In this document: positions 17,497-26,213 of the stretch, piece after piece
Layout of the letters: every line of letters starts with the position of its first letter
Position numbering within the stretch: position 1 is the stretch's first letter
Origin: Flavobacteriaceae bacterium
GTDB taxonomy: Bacteria > Bacteroidota > Bacteroidia > Flavobacteriales > Flavobacteriaceae
Length of the DNA stretch: 64,000 bases
Reading direction: 5' to 3'
Assembly (NCBI GenBank): GCA_021647985.1
Contig: JAKITQ010000006.1
Coordinates: 1-64,000, forward strand
Notes under the pieces: model-generated
Databases searched by the model: none
Told to the model about the DNA's origin: nothing
Seen by the model: the letters and a program-made list of their open reading frames with translations, nothing else
Translations under genes and position numbers: made by a program

Positions 17497-18597
17497 ATGA
17501 TAAAGGTTTGTTTTTTTGTCGTCTCTTTAGAGCAAGGTGGGACAGAAACCTATTTGTTACGTTTTTTAACACATTACCAAAATAAAATTGATGCTACAAT
17601 AATATGTAAAAGCGGTAAAAAAGGAATATTAGAACCTGATTTTAAAAAAATGAATGCTAATATATTAGCTATAAAGATGGGTTATTTTAATTTGTTATCA
17701 TTTTATAAAACGTATAATTTATTAAAAAAAAATAAGTATAACTCGGTTGTTGATCTTACTAGTAATTTTGGAGGAGTTTATATGTTAATATCAAGGTTTG
17801 CAAATATAAATAAACGAATAAATTTTTATAGGCAATCATCAAATCATTTTAAAGAAACCAAATTTAAATTAATTTATAATTCTTTTGTTAAATATCTTGT
17901 TTATAGAAATGCAACAAGTATTCTTGCTAACTCAGAGTACAATTTTAAATACTTTTTCCCTAAAATTTATAAAAAAGATAATCGATTTGAAGTAATCGCA
18001 AATGGTGTAAAATCTAAAAAATATAGTAGTATTCCAAGGAGTAAGAATGAAATTAGAAATGATTTAAATATATTAAAAGATAAATTTATTATTGGGCATG
18101 TTGGAAGGTATAATAAAGCTAAAAATCATTTAACAATTTTACAAGTAGCCAGTAAACTTATTAAGAATAATAAAAATATTGAATTGATACTTTGTGGAAG
18201 AGGAACTGATGATATTGAAATAAAAGATGAGTTGAAAAAGCTTGGAATTTCAGAAGAGGTACATTGCCTTGGTAATAGAAACGATATACCAGAAATTTTA
18301 AAAGCATTAGATTTTTTTTATTTTCCATCATTATCTGAGGGGCAACCTAATGCCTTGATAGAAGCGATGATTAGTGGTTTGCCAATATGTGCTTCAGATA
18401 TTGGGTCTATCAAAGAAAGTATTCCAGATTTTTTAAACGATTACTTGGTCAATCCTTTAGATATAAAAAAGTCAATAGAAATAATATTAAAATCGTATAA
18501 TAAGAAAAATTTTAAGTTGATAGAAGAAACTAAACTCTGGGCAATTGAAAGATACGACCCTTCAAGACAATTCAATAAATTATTTATAAAACTATAA
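17497..18597 (+). CDS. Glycosyltransferase family 4
   Basis: A 366-residue retaining GT-B enzyme. The N-terminus VCFFVVSLEQGGTETYLLRF is the classic GT4 acceptor-side glycine motif. The nucleotide-sugar domain begins at IIGHVGRYNKAKNH, and the EX7E donor motif is in SEGQPNALIEAM. It lies 10 bp after the asparagine synthase remnant and 1 bp before the next glycosyltransferase. Linkage and donor unknown. Confidence 0.85.
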   Translation: MIKVCFFVVSLEQGGTETYLLRFLTHYQNKIDATIICKSGKKGILEPDFKKMNANILAIKMGYFNLLSFYKTYNLLKKNKYNSVVDLTSNFGGVYMLISRFANINKRINFYRQSSNHFKETKFKLIYNSFVKYLVYRNATSILANSEYNFKYFFPKIYKKDNRFEVIANGVKSKKYSSIPRSKNEIRNDLNILKDKFIIGHVGRYNKAKNHLTILQVASKLIKNNKNIELILCGRGTDDIEIKDELKKLGISEEVHCLGNRNDIPEILKALDFFYFPSLSEGQPNALIEAMISGLPICASDIGSIKESIPDFLNDYLVNPLDIKKSIEIILKSYNKKNFKLIEETKLWAIERYDPSRQFNKLFIKL

Positions 18598-18598
18598 A

Positions 18599-19795
18599 AT
18601 GAATTTAGTTTTTATAACAAATGCCAGATTTACTCAAAATAATAAAGGAGAAGTTTTTGGAATTCATACCTCTATTAATAAAAATACATTTAACCATTAT
18701 CTAAAGGTTTTTAATAAAATAATTGTTGTGGGTAGGGTAGAAATTACAGATGATATTGATTACTCTAAAGCAGTTAGACTTGATTCTGATAAAATTTCAA
18801 TATTACCTTTACCTTATTTTATAGGATTAAAAGGCTATATTTTTAATAACCGTAAAGTAAAAAAGTTATTAATCAATTACCTATCTATTGATGCTGCTAT
18901 TATTTTAAGGGTTCCAGGTTCCTTTGGAAGGATGTCAGCTATCATATTAAAAAAAATGAAAAAACCTTTTGGAGTTGAAGTAGCTGGTGATCCATGGGAT
19001 TTATATGCTCCTAAAACATTCAATCATCCATTAAGGTCTTTGTTGCGTTACCAAGGATATTTCAGTTTAAAGAGAACGGTATCAAAAACATCAGCGGCAA
19101 TTTATGTAACAAAAAATGCGCTTCAAAACAGATACCCAACAAAAAAGAATACATATTCTACTTTTGCTTCAAATGTTTTAATAAAAAAGGAAGAATTTAA
19201 AAGTAAACCCAATCTGCTATTAGAAAAAGAAGAATATACATTAATTTCAATAGGAACTTTAGATCAAATGTATAAAGGGCCAGATGATCTCTTAAAGGCA
19301 ATTTTAATTTTGAAAAATAATTTTAATTTATTTGTTAAATTAAAATGGTTAGGTGAAGGTAAATACAAGAATGAATTGATAAATAGATCCATTGTAATGG
19401 GTATTGGGGATAGAGTAGAATTTATGGGGTCTATCAAACCAAAGCAAATGGTTATAGATATGTTGGATGAAAGTGATATCTTTGTTTTGGCCTCTCGAAC
19501 AGAAGGGCTTCCTAGGGCATTAATTGAAGCAATGTCAAGAGGATTACCATGTATTAGCACAAATGTTGGTGGCATCCCAGAATTGCTTAATTCTAGTGAG
19601 TTGGTATCTAAGAATGATTCGGTTAATCTTGCAAAAAAAACATTTAAAGTACTTTCAAACTTTGATTATGCAAATAAATTAGCAAAAGATAATTTAATTA
19701 AGTCGTATGAATATGAATATGAATTAATTAACGAGCGTAGAATTGATTTTTATAAATATGTAAAAAGCTTGACAATGAGTTATAAGAATAATTGA
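18599..19795 (+). CDS. Glycosyltransferase family 4
   Basis: A 398-residue GT-B enzyme. Its C-terminal domain contains LISIGTLDQMYKGPDDLLKA and the EX7E donor motif in RTEGLPRALIEAMSRGLPCI, followed by NVGGIPELL. The N-terminal domain has GVEVAGDPWDLYAPK. It is translationally linked to both neighbours, with a 1-bp gap on each side. It presumably adds one residue of the repeat unit. Confidence 0.85.
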   Translation: MNLVFITNARFTQNNKGEVFGIHTSINKNTFNHYLKVFNKIIVVGRVEITDDIDYSKAVRLDSDKISILPLPYFIGLKGYIFNNRKVKKLLINYLSIDAAIILRVPGSFGRMSAIILKKMKKPFGVEVAGDPWDLYAPKTFNHPLRSLLRYQGYFSLKRTVSKTSAAIYVTKNALQNRYPTKKNTYSTFASNVLIKKEEFKSKPNLLLEKEEYTLISIGTLDQMYKGPDDLLKAILILKNNFNLFVKLKWLGEGKYKNELINRSIVMGIGDRVEFMGSIKPKQMVIDMLDESDIFVLASRTEGLPRALIEAMSRGLPCISTNVGGIPELLNSSELVSKNDSVNLAKKTFKVLSNFDYANKLAKDNLIKSYEYEYELINERRIDFYKYVKSLTMSYKNN

Positions 19796-19796
19796 A

Positions 19797-21128
19797 ATGA
19801 AGAAGGTTTTAATAGTCCCATCAAATACGGACTTAAATAGGGGTGATCAGTCACTAACATGGGCAAGTATTGATTTGGTAAATTCAATATATAAGAATAA
19901 TAAAGTAAATATTTTCCTTTATGAGAATAAGAATAAACAGAGTGCAGAAACCAATAAGCAAACATCTAAATTAGGTTACCCTTTTTTAACACGTATACTA
20001 GCACACCCAGGGAGAAATGACACAAAGAAGCAGGTTCGTTTTACCATATTAATTTTGTTAAAATGGGGGACAATAGCAATTTATGATTTAATTACAACTT
20101 TACTACTATTGGCTCCTTTAAAAACTCTTAATTATATTGGATTTTTATTTTTATCAGAAGACAAAAGAAAAACCTACAAAAAATTTCATGAATTAGATGC
20201 ATTGTTTGTAAAAGGAGGTGGGTTTTTGCATAGTTATGGAAGCCTGGTAGATCCGTATGTTATGTATTTTCAATTATTTGATGTAATGCTCGCTCAGAAA
20301 TTAGGCATTAAAACATTTATTCTCCCAAACTCAGTAGGTCCATTAAAAAATAGATTTGCCAGAAGAATTGTTATAAATACGTTTAAAAAATGCAATAAAA
20401 TTTACGTGCGAGAAGGTGTGTCAAATAAATTTTTAAATGAAAACAATATTTCAAATTTTCAATCACCAGATTTAGGTTTTTACCTAGCTCCTTCTAAAAG
20501 ATGCTTTGTAAATTATTTAAATGAATTAGGTGTTGATTTAGAAAATAAAAAAAATATTGCTATTACTTTAAGACCCTATAGATTTGATGGTAAAGAAAAT
20601 GCAGATGAATTATATTCTTCATATATTAGTAATATTACTTCGGTAATAAATTATTTGTTAAAAAGTAATGTGGGAGTGACATTAATAGCGCATACAATTG
20701 GCCCAAGTGCTCATGAAAATGACAATATCCCTCTACTAGAAATTTATAATGACAATAAAAATAAAAAAGGATTAACTTATCTACATGATATTAAACTTGA
20801 CTGTAGAGATTTGGAAAAAATTTATTCTTATTATGATCTAGTAATCGGAACTCGTTTTCATTCAGTAATTTTTTCGTTGAACGTAGGAACACCTTGTATT
20901 GCGATTGCTTATGGAGGTAATAAAGCAACGGGGATTATGAAAGACATGAATTTAGGGGTATATGTTGTACCCATTGAAGACCCAGATTCTGAAAAAATCA
21001 TTAATTTAATTGGTTCGGTATTTAACAATCTGGAGGAATATAAAATGAAAATTGATACTTATAAAAAAACAATAACTAAAGAAAGAAAGTCTTTAGTTTT
21101 AGACTTAAAAAATATCTTAAACGAATAA
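19797..21128 (+). CDS. Polysaccharide pyruvyl transferase family protein
   Basis: A 443-residue protein of the PS_pyruv_trans family, which forms pyruvate ketals on sugars from phosphoenolpyruvate. Visible hallmarks are PSNTDLNRGDQSLTWASIDL at the N-terminus, VKGGGFLHSYGSLVDPY, FILPNSVGPLKNRFAR, and the late DLVIGTRFHSVIFSLNVGTP with the conserved R-x-H. Its presence suggests an acidic ketal substituent on the polysaccharide. Confidence 0.85.
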   Translation: MKKVLIVPSNTDLNRGDQSLTWASIDLVNSIYKNNKVNIFLYENKNKQSAETNKQTSKLGYPFLTRILAHPGRNDTKKQVRFTILILLKWGTIAIYDLITTLLLLAPLKTLNYIGFLFLSEDKRKTYKKFHELDALFVKGGGFLHSYGSLVDPYVMYFQLFDVMLAQKLGIKTFILPNSVGPLKNRFARRIVINTFKKCNKIYVREGVSNKFLNENNISNFQSPDLGFYLAPSKRCFVNYLNELGVDLENKKNIAITLRPYRFDGKENADELYSSYISNITSVINYLLKSNVGVTLIAHTIGPSAHENDNIPLLEIYNDNKNKKGLTYLHDIKLDCRDLEKIYSYYDLVIGTRFHSVIFSLNVGTPCIAIAYGGNKATGIMKDMNLGVYVVPIEDPDSEKIINLIGSVFNNLEEYKMKIDTYKKTITKERKSLVLDLKNILNE

Positions 21129-21136
21129 ATTTAAAG

Positions 21137-21688
21137 ATGAGGTTATTAAAGAATGTAATTTCGGTTGCTTATACAAGTTTAAGGTTTGTATTGTATAAAA
21201 TTATTTATAATAAAAGATTCAATTATAAAGGTATACAAAGATTTTCTCCTAATACTCAAATTTTCTTTTTAGGAAAAAGTAGTATTAATTTAGGCAAATC
21301 AGTTAGTGCACATTCTGGAGTTAAAATAAGGGCAATAGGTAAAGGTAAATTATCAATTGGAAATAATACATCAATAAACTATGGTTGTATGATTGTTGCA
21401 ATGAATGATATAGAAATTGGCGAAGGTGTAGAGTTTGGGCCTAATGTATTGGTTTATGATCATGATCATGATTTTAGAGCTTTTGGTGGGATAAAAAGTA
21501 ATAAGTATAAAGTAGGTGTTGTTAAAATTGGAAAAAATTCATGGATTGGAGCAAATGTTGTTATTCTTAGAGAAACTATAATTGGAAAAAATTGTGTAGT
21601 TGGAGCTGGCTCTGTTATATCAGGAACTTATCCAGATAATTCAATAATAACGCAAGAGAGAAAAACAATAGTTAGAGAAATAATTTAG
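21137..21688 (+). CDS. Hexapeptide-repeat acyltransferase (CatB/maltose acetyltransferase type)
   Basis: A 183-residue left-handed beta-helix acyltransferase. VYDHDHDFRAF holds the catalytic histidine region, followed by GKNSWIGANVVILRETIIGK and GAGSVISGTYPDNS, typical of WbbJ/LacA-like O-acetyltransferases. It probably O-acetylates a sugar in the repeat unit. It lies 8 bp from both neighbours. Confidence 0.83.
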   Translation: MRLLKNVISVAYTSLRFVLYKIIYNKRFNYKGIQRFSPNTQIFFLGKSSINLGKSVSAHSGVKIRAIGKGKLSIGNNTSINYGCMIVAMNDIEIGEGVEFGPNVLVYDHDHDFRAFGGIKSNKYKVGVVKIGKNSWIGANVVILRETIIGKNCVVGAGSVISGTYPDNSIITQERKTIVREII

Positions 21689-21696
21689 AATTAAAT

Positions 21697-22821
21697 TTGA
21701 AAAAAAAAATACTTTATACTGCAACAACAGATATTCACTTATTAAATTTTCATTTACCATATCTTCAGTGGTTTAAAACGCAAGGATATGAAGTTCATGT
21801 GGCATGTAATGGTAATAGAAAAATACCATTTGCAGATAAAACGTGGTCTTTATCAATTGGAAGAAGTCCAATAGATAGGAATAATATATTTGCATATAAA
21901 AAATTAAAAAAAATTATTTCAAATAATCGCTATGAAATAATACATAGTCATACACCAATGGGTGGGGTATTAACAAGACTTGCCGCCAGAACATCAAGAA
22001 AAAATGGAACAAGAGTTTTATATACAGCTCATGGATTTCATTTTTATAAAGGGTCGTCTTTAAAAAATTGGTTATTGTTTTTCCCTATTGAATGGCTATT
22101 ATCTAATATTACTGATGGAATAATTACTATAAATAATGAAGATTATGAAGCAATAAATAATTTTGGTTTTAGATCTAAAGATAAGTTTAAAATAGATGGT
22201 ATCGGAATAAATCCTGATAGATTGAAATTCGACAATTCTGATGATAAAATACAATTAAAAGAAAATTTAGGTTTTAATAAAGATGATATAATTATTTTAT
22301 ATATCGCTGAAATGATTCCTAGAAAAAATCATTGGTTTATTTTCAAATCTATATCTGCAATTGTAAAAAACAACTCGAATGTAAAGTTTATATTTGCTGG
22401 TGGTTTAGCCGTGGAAGGAGAGAATTTAAAAAATTATTCTAAGAATAATGGTATTGATGACAGCGTGTTTTTTTTGGGATATCAAAAAGATATAGCAAAA
22501 TATATTTACATTGCAGATATAGGTATTTCTTCAAGTATAGCAGAGGGGCTTCCAATTGGAATAGCTGAAATTATGACTACAGGCCTACCAGTGGTTATTT
22601 CTGATATAAGAGGACATAATGAGTTAGTTGTTCATGAAAAATCAGGTTTTTTATACAATTTAAAAGATAAAGTTTCATTTATAAAATATGTTAATTTATT
22701 AGTTAATGATATAAAATTACGAAATCAAATTGGAGAAATTGGGGCTAAAAGGATGAGTAGATTTCATTTGCAAAATCCACTGAAACAAATGATTGAAATT
22801 TATGATTATTACCTTAATTAA
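21697..22821 (+). CDS. Glycosyltransferase family 4 (EpsD/CapJ-like)
   Basis: A 374-residue GT-B enzyme. LYTATTDIHLLNFHLPYLQW and HSHTPMGGVLTRLAAR plus YTAHGFHFYKGSSLKNW are characteristic of the EpsD/CapJ-like GT4 subgroup. The donor motif EX7E is in AEGLPIGIAEIMTTGLPVV. The start appears to be TTG at 21697 (TTG AAA AAA AAA ATA), since no ATG is in position and the protein aligns from the first beta-strand. It closes the tightly packed part of the operon; repeats follow. Confidence 0.82.
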   Translation: MKKKILYTATTDIHLLNFHLPYLQWFKTQGYEVHVACNGNRKIPFADKTWSLSIGRSPIDRNNIFAYKKLKKIISNNRYEIIHSHTPMGGVLTRLAARTSRKNGTRVLYTAHGFHFYKGSSLKNWLLFFPIEWLLSNITDGIITINNEDYEAINNFGFRSKDKFKIDGIGINPDRLKFDNSDDKIQLKENLGFNKDDIIILYIAEMIPRKNHWFIFKSISAIVKNNSNVKFIFAGGLAVEGENLKNYSKNNGIDDSVFFLGYQKDIAKYIYIADIGISSSIAEGLPIGIAEIMTTGLPVVISDIRGHNELVVHEKSGFLYNLKDKVSFIKYVNLLVNDIKLRNQIGEIGAKRMSRFHLQNPLKQMIEIYDYYLN

Positions 22822-22847
22822 AATAATTATACTTTTTAGATAGGTTT

Positions 22848-22913
22848 ATGAAACAAACCCTACTTAACAACATAAAAAATATCTATGGCTGGAAATCCAA
22901 ACGGAAGGTATGA
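22848..22913 (+). pseudogene. 5' fragment of a polysaccharide deacetylase-like gene
   Basis: It encodes the first 21 residues of the protein at 24359 (MKQTLLNNIKNIYGWK and KRK) with mostly silent base differences, then hits a stop. It sits 27 bp after the last glycosyltransferase, just where the next operon gene would start. The intact gene begins 1.45 kb further on, after repeats and a toxin-antitoxin pair. The silent divergence suggests an older or foreign allele cut off by recombination rather than a fresh duplication. Confidence 0.7.
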
Positions 22914-22934
22914 TTATTATTAAAGCATTATTGT

Positions 22935-23345
22935 CATTTTGACCGTAGCAATAGTGGAGTGGAGAAATGTAAAAAATAAAAAATACAGGTTTAATCAGAG
23001 ATTCTTCGCCGTTCGCGCCTTACTTACTTCATAATGAGAGGGTTGATGTTTTGATATGATTGTCATTCTGAGGGAAACGACTAAAAGGAGTGACGAAGAA
23101 TCTCAAAAGAGAGCCTGAATTCAAGGAGATTCCTCACCGTTCATGCCTCTCTTACTTCGGAATGACATTTGAATACGCGATTGTCATTCCAACCATATTG
23201 TCATTCCGACAAAGCGACGCTAGGAGCGACGAGGAATCTAAGATAAATGTAATATGAGATACTTCGACTCCGTTGCACTTCGCTCAGCATGACATCATTG
23301 TCATATCGACCGCAGCAATAACGAAATGGAGAAATCTTAAAAGAG
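22935..23345. repeat. Array of REP-like palindromic repeats (GTCATTCYGA...GAATCT type)
   Basis: Successive copies in both orientations of a unit that reads GTCATTCTGAGGGAAACGA ... GACGAAGAATCTC in one direction and GAGATTCTTC ... CTTCGGAATGACA in the other. At least seven half- or full units are recognisable, in various stages of decay. The phrase GAATACGCGATTGTCATTC occurs here and twice in the array at 24080-24347. No gene is visible between 22914 and 23430. Confidence 0.8.
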
Positions 23346-23430
23346 GAGGTACACTTCATTCTGACTTGTTAACGGGAAGGTGAGTCTAAAACAATTAATT
23401 TCTTATAATTTATATTTAAGTAATTATTCG

Positions 23431-23438
23431 TAATTTTG
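23431..23438 (+). promoter_or_regulatory. Candidate Bacteroidota -7 promoter box
   Basis: TAATTTTG matches the TAnnTTTG -7 consensus, 16 bp upstream of the ATG of the UPF0175 gene. No clear TTG at -33 is seen, so this is tentative. Confidence 0.4.
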
Positions 23439-23454
23439 AGTAAATCTAGAAAAG

Positions 23455-23712
23455 ATGAATACACATAAGATATCCATAGAATTTCCATCAGATATTCTTT
23501 TAACCATAAATGAGAGTGAAAACCAGTTAAAAAAAAGAATAAAACTTTCTTTAGCTTTTAGATTGTATAAGTTAAAGAAAGTTACGATTGGTAAAGGTGC
23601 TCAAATTGCTGGAATGTCTAAATTTGAATTTGAGACAATATTATCTGAAAATAAAATATCAATATCCAATTTAGATATTGATGATGTTTTGAACGATATT
23701 GATAACTTCTAA
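23455..23712 (+). CDS. UPF0175 family protein (putative antitoxin)
   Basis: An 85-residue protein of the UPF0175 type: ISIEFPSDILLTINESENQL, then LSLAFRLYKLKKVTIGKGAQ and IAGMSKFEFETILSENKIS, a predicted small helical DNA-binding antitoxin. UPF0175 genes are usually followed by a DUF3368 PIN-like toxin. That is what starts 2 bp downstream, but the toxin is broken. The pair is flanked on both sides by REP-like arrays, consistent with arrival as a mobile module. Confidence 0.8.
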   Translation: MNTHKISIEFPSDILLTINESENQLKKRIKLSLAFRLYKLKKVTIGKGAQIAGMSKFEFETILSENKISISNLDIDDVLNDIDNF

Positions 23713-23714
23713 AT

Positions 23715-23843
23715 ATGAAAAAAGGACTTGTAATAGCTGATGCAGGACCAATATTCTCTTTGGCTTTAATGAAAAAGAATTCCTCGAGGCTTTGCCTCGT
23801 GGTAACCGCTGAAATGTCATCCCCTAAAAGGGGATCTAAATAA
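23715..23843 (+). pseudogene. DUF3368-type PIN-like toxin, disrupted by a repeat
   Basis: The first 21 codons give MKKGLVIADAGPIFSLALMK, the N-terminal active-site strand of DUF3368 toxins (the Asp in ADAGP). After codon 22 the frame runs into repeat DNA (TCGAGGCTTTGCCTCG onward) and stops at codon 43; intact toxins are about 150 residues. The rest of the toxin is not found downstream. The antitoxin is therefore an orphan. The inserted repeat is related to the one at 58329-58528. Confidence 0.75.
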
Positions 23844-23938
23844 CAAATTTCGATTTTTGACATTCATGTCAAAATGAAACCAGCGAAATACTCCTATGGC
23901 TCTGCCTCGGAGATAGTTGGTTTCAAGAAGTTTTTATT
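23782..23938. repeat. Dispersed repeat that interrupts the DUF3368 gene
   Basis: About 157 bp sharing ordered blocks with 58329-58528: CTCGAGG near the left end, ATGTCATCCC, TTTTGACA, GAAACC and AGTTGGTTT-AAGAA-TTTTTATTA at the right end. The left part contains a small hairpin (GAGGCTTTGCCTC). Identity is patchy by eye, so the family relationship needs an alignment. Confidence 0.55.
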
Positions 23939-24079
23939 AAGTGATGAGGCCTTTCTAGTGATATAACAACCATGTCATTAAGTACCGATAAGAAGTAATT
24001 AAGCCTACTTACCTTAGGAAGGAATAACATTGCCATTGTAATATTACTGTTATTCCTACTTTAGGAGTAATCTCAATAT

Positions 24080-24347
24080 AGAAGTATATGAGATCCTTCG
24101 CCGTTCGTGCCTCACTTCCCTCAGAATGACATATGGATACGCGATTGTCATTCCAACCATATTGTCTTTCTGAGGGAAACGACTTTAGGAGTGACGAAGA
24201 ATCTCAAAAGAGGAGATTCCTCAACGTTCGTACCTCACTTACTTCGGAATGACATTTGAATACGCGATTGTCATTTCAATTTTATTGTCATTCTGACCGA
24301 AATGAAGTGAAACGCAATGAAGTGGAAGAATCTCAAAAGGGAAAAAT
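24080..24347. repeat. Second array of REP-like palindromic repeats
   Basis: The same unit family as 22935-23345, including GAGGGAAACGACTTTAGGAG, two copies of the GAATACGCGATTGTCATT phrase and GAAGAATCTCAAAA at the right end, 11 bp before the deacetylase-like start codon. Together the two arrays bracket the UPF0175/DUF3368 pair. The intervening stretch 23939-24080 holds nothing recognisable. Confidence 0.78.
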
Positions 24348-24358
24348 ACAATTAATAG

Positions 24359-25507
24359 ATGAAACAAACTTTATTAAATAACATTAAAAACATTTACGGT
24401 TGGAAAACCAAAAGAAAGATTGTAGTTTTTTCTGTTGATGATTATGGTAATGTACGACTTGATTCAATAAAAGCTAGAAAGAACATGGATAAAGCAGGCT
24501 TAAAAGTATTATCGCGTTTTGACGCTTTGGATACGCTAGAAACCAGGGAAGATTTAGAAATTTTGTTTGAAACGTTATCTTCTGTTAAAGACAAAAACAA
24601 AAGATCGGCAGTATTTACGCCTTTTGCTTTGCCTTGTAATATCAATTTTGAAGCCATGGCAAAGGATGGTAACATAAAATATATTTACGAAACTTTACCC
24701 GAAACTTATCAAAAATTAGAAACCAAAGATGCTAATGCTTATTCAGGTACCTGGAACTTATGGCAAGAAGGTATAAAAAACGGTCTGTTACATCCTCAAT
24801 TTCACGGACGGGAACATCTAAACCTTAAAGTTTTTAAAGAAAAATTGCATCAAAAGGACCATGAATTGCGCACTGCTTTACAAAATAGATCTTATACCAG
24901 TATTTTCAAATCGGGTTATGATACTATTGGATATACCGCTGCTTTTGATTTTTGGGAAGAAAGTGAAAATGAGGTTTTGAAAGACATTTTAATAGATGGG
25001 TTGAACCAATTTGAAAGAGTGTATGGTTATCGGGCGAAACATTTTACCCCACCAACAACTAAAATTCATCCAATACATCACCAGTTGTTAAAAGAGAATG
25101 GTATTGATATGATTGATATTAATCTGATTCATCAACAACATATAGGGTCAGGTAGATATAAAAAAAGCACAAATTATACGGGTAAAAAAACTAAAACAGG
25201 ACAGATTTATATAGTAAGAAATGTAGTTTTTGAACCTACCCATAAGAGAGGTTTTGATTGGGTAAATTATTCCTTAAAACAAGTGGAAGCAGCATTTCGT
25301 TGGCATCGACCTGCTATTATTTCTTCTCATAGAGTAAATTTTTGCGGCCATATCGATCCTAAGAATAGAGAAAAAGGTATTAAAGCTTTAAAAGAATTGT
25401 TAAAGAGGATTGTTCGAAAATGGCCAGAGGTAGAGTTTATGAGCTCGGTAGAGTTGGGGGAGTTTATGGATAAAGATAAAAGACAAAAGATAAAAGATAA
25501 AGGGTAA
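24359..25507 (+). CDS. Polysaccharide deacetylase-like protein, paralog 2
   Basis: A 382-residue paralog of the protein at 13303: VVFSVDDYGN with D27/D28, HPQFHGREHLNLKVF for the two histidines, and a late ISSHRVNFCGHIDPKNREKG. The C-terminal 13 residues (KDKDKRQKIKDKG) are encoded by the short-word repeat that forms the left arm of the next four-helix-bundle element, so the tail is probably not native. A cut-off copy of its first 21 codons lies at 22848. It is less AT-rich than the 9-22 kb genes. Probable role: deacetylation of a glycan amino sugar. Confidence 0.7.
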   Translation: MKQTLLNNIKNIYGWKTKRKIVVFSVDDYGNVRLDSIKARKNMDKAGLKVLSRFDALDTLETREDLEILFETLSSVKDKNKRSAVFTPFALPCNINFEAMAKDGNIKYIYETLPETYQKLETKDANAYSGTWNLWQEGIKNGLLHPQFHGREHLNLKVFKEKLHQKDHELRTALQNRSYTSIFKSGYDTIGYTAAFDFWEESENEVLKDILIDGLNQFERVYGYRAKHFTPPTTKIHPIHHQLLKENGIDMIDINLIHQQHIGSGRYKKSTNYTGKKTKTGQIYIVRNVVFEPTHKRGFDWVNYSLKQVEAAFRWHRPAIISSHRVNFCGHIDPKNREKGIKALKELLKRIVRKWPEVEFMSSVELGEFMDKDKRQKIKDKG

Positions 25508-25937
25508 AAGAAAAGATTGTATGGAAAAACGAAATGACCTTTCTAAACGATTGTTTGATTTTGCTGTAAGAGTAATAAAACTTCTTCGTAAACTACCTAA
25601 TAATCATGAATATAGTGTTATACGATATCAATTAATAAAAAGTTCATCTTCTTCTGGAGCAAACTATGAAGAATCTCAAGCTGGTACTTCAAGAGCAGAC
25701 TTTAATAATAAAGTTAGAATTGCACTTAAAGAAAAACGTGAATCCAATTATTGGCTAAGATTAATTAAAGCTACTTTAGAAATTAAATCTTTTGATTTTG
25801 ACGAGTTGAATTTTTTAATTGAAGAGTCAAGTGAGCTTTCAAAAATACTTGGTGCAATTGTTAATAAAACAGGTAAAGAAAGACGGTAAAAAAAATCAAG
25901 AATCAAATTTACTTTACTCTTTTATCCTTTAGTCTTT
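25479..25937. mobile_element. IVS-like element A (inverted repeats around a four-helix-bundle gene)
   Basis: The left arm AAAGACAAAAGATAAAAGA (25479-25497) is complementary to the right arm TCTTTTATCCTTTAGTCTTT (25918-25937), with one gap and one mismatch over about 20 bp. The arms enclose the S23-type ORF at 25521. The left arm lies within the end of the deacetylase-like gene. The same design recurs at 33196-33682 and 34862-35304 with different arm sequences. Treating it as a mobile element is an inference from that recurrence. Confidence 0.55.
25521..25889 (+). CDS. Four-helix-bundle protein (S23/23S rRNA IVS family), copy A
   Basis: A 122-residue basic helical protein of the family encoded in 23S rRNA intervening sequences and also related to the Avd accessory protein of diversity-generating retroelements. 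Family marks are IKSSSSSGANYEESQAGTSR, IALKEKRESNYWLRLIKAT and the late SSELSKILGAIV. It is the most divergent of the three copies here (compare 33258 and 34904). Function of intergenic members is unknown. Avd proteins bind nucleic acid, and no reverse transcriptase gene is in the window. Confidence 0.8.
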   Translation: MEKRNDLSKRLFDFAVRVIKLLRKLPNNHEYSVIRYQLIKSSSSSGANYEESQAGTSRADFNNKVRIALKEKRESNYWLRLIKATLEIKSFDFDELNFLIEESSELSKILGAIVNKTGKERR

Positions 25938-25992
25938 TTTCTTAGATTTTATGGCTGAGTTCCTAGTTATTACAGCAAATATAATAATTCTA

Positions 25993-26034
25993 TGTCATTC
26001 CGACAGAGCGACTCAAGGAGCGACGAGGAATCTC
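25993..26034. repeat. Single REP-like unit
   Basis: TGTCATTCCGACAGAGCGAC followed by AGGAGCGACGAGGAATCTC, one well-preserved unit of the family in the arrays at 22.9 and 24.1 kb. Apart from this, a possible small ORF and a promoter box, nothing is seen in 25938-26340. Confidence 0.75.
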
Positions 26035-26213
26035 TAATAAAAACAAGATTTAACTCCGTCTTTTGTATTTTGTTTTTGTATCGTTGATTTACCGCTGGCA
26101 AGTTCTCGTCAATAAATTTTTCTTTTATTTGAAAAAATTATCTCGTTCGAAATGACATCATTTTTTATAAAAAAATACAATGTTAATTTTGTAATTTTCA
26201 AGTACTTATAAGA

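Noticed and set aside
22935-24347. Possible CRISPR or integron array
   Set aside because: Units occur in both orientations, are irregularly spaced and match the palindromic GTCATTCYGA family; there is no constant repeat-spacer pattern, integrase or attC-like set.
25521-25889. Diversity-generating retroelement (Avd-like gene)
   Set aside because: The protein resembles Avd, but no reverse transcriptase, template repeat or variable repeat with adenine-specific changes is found in the window.
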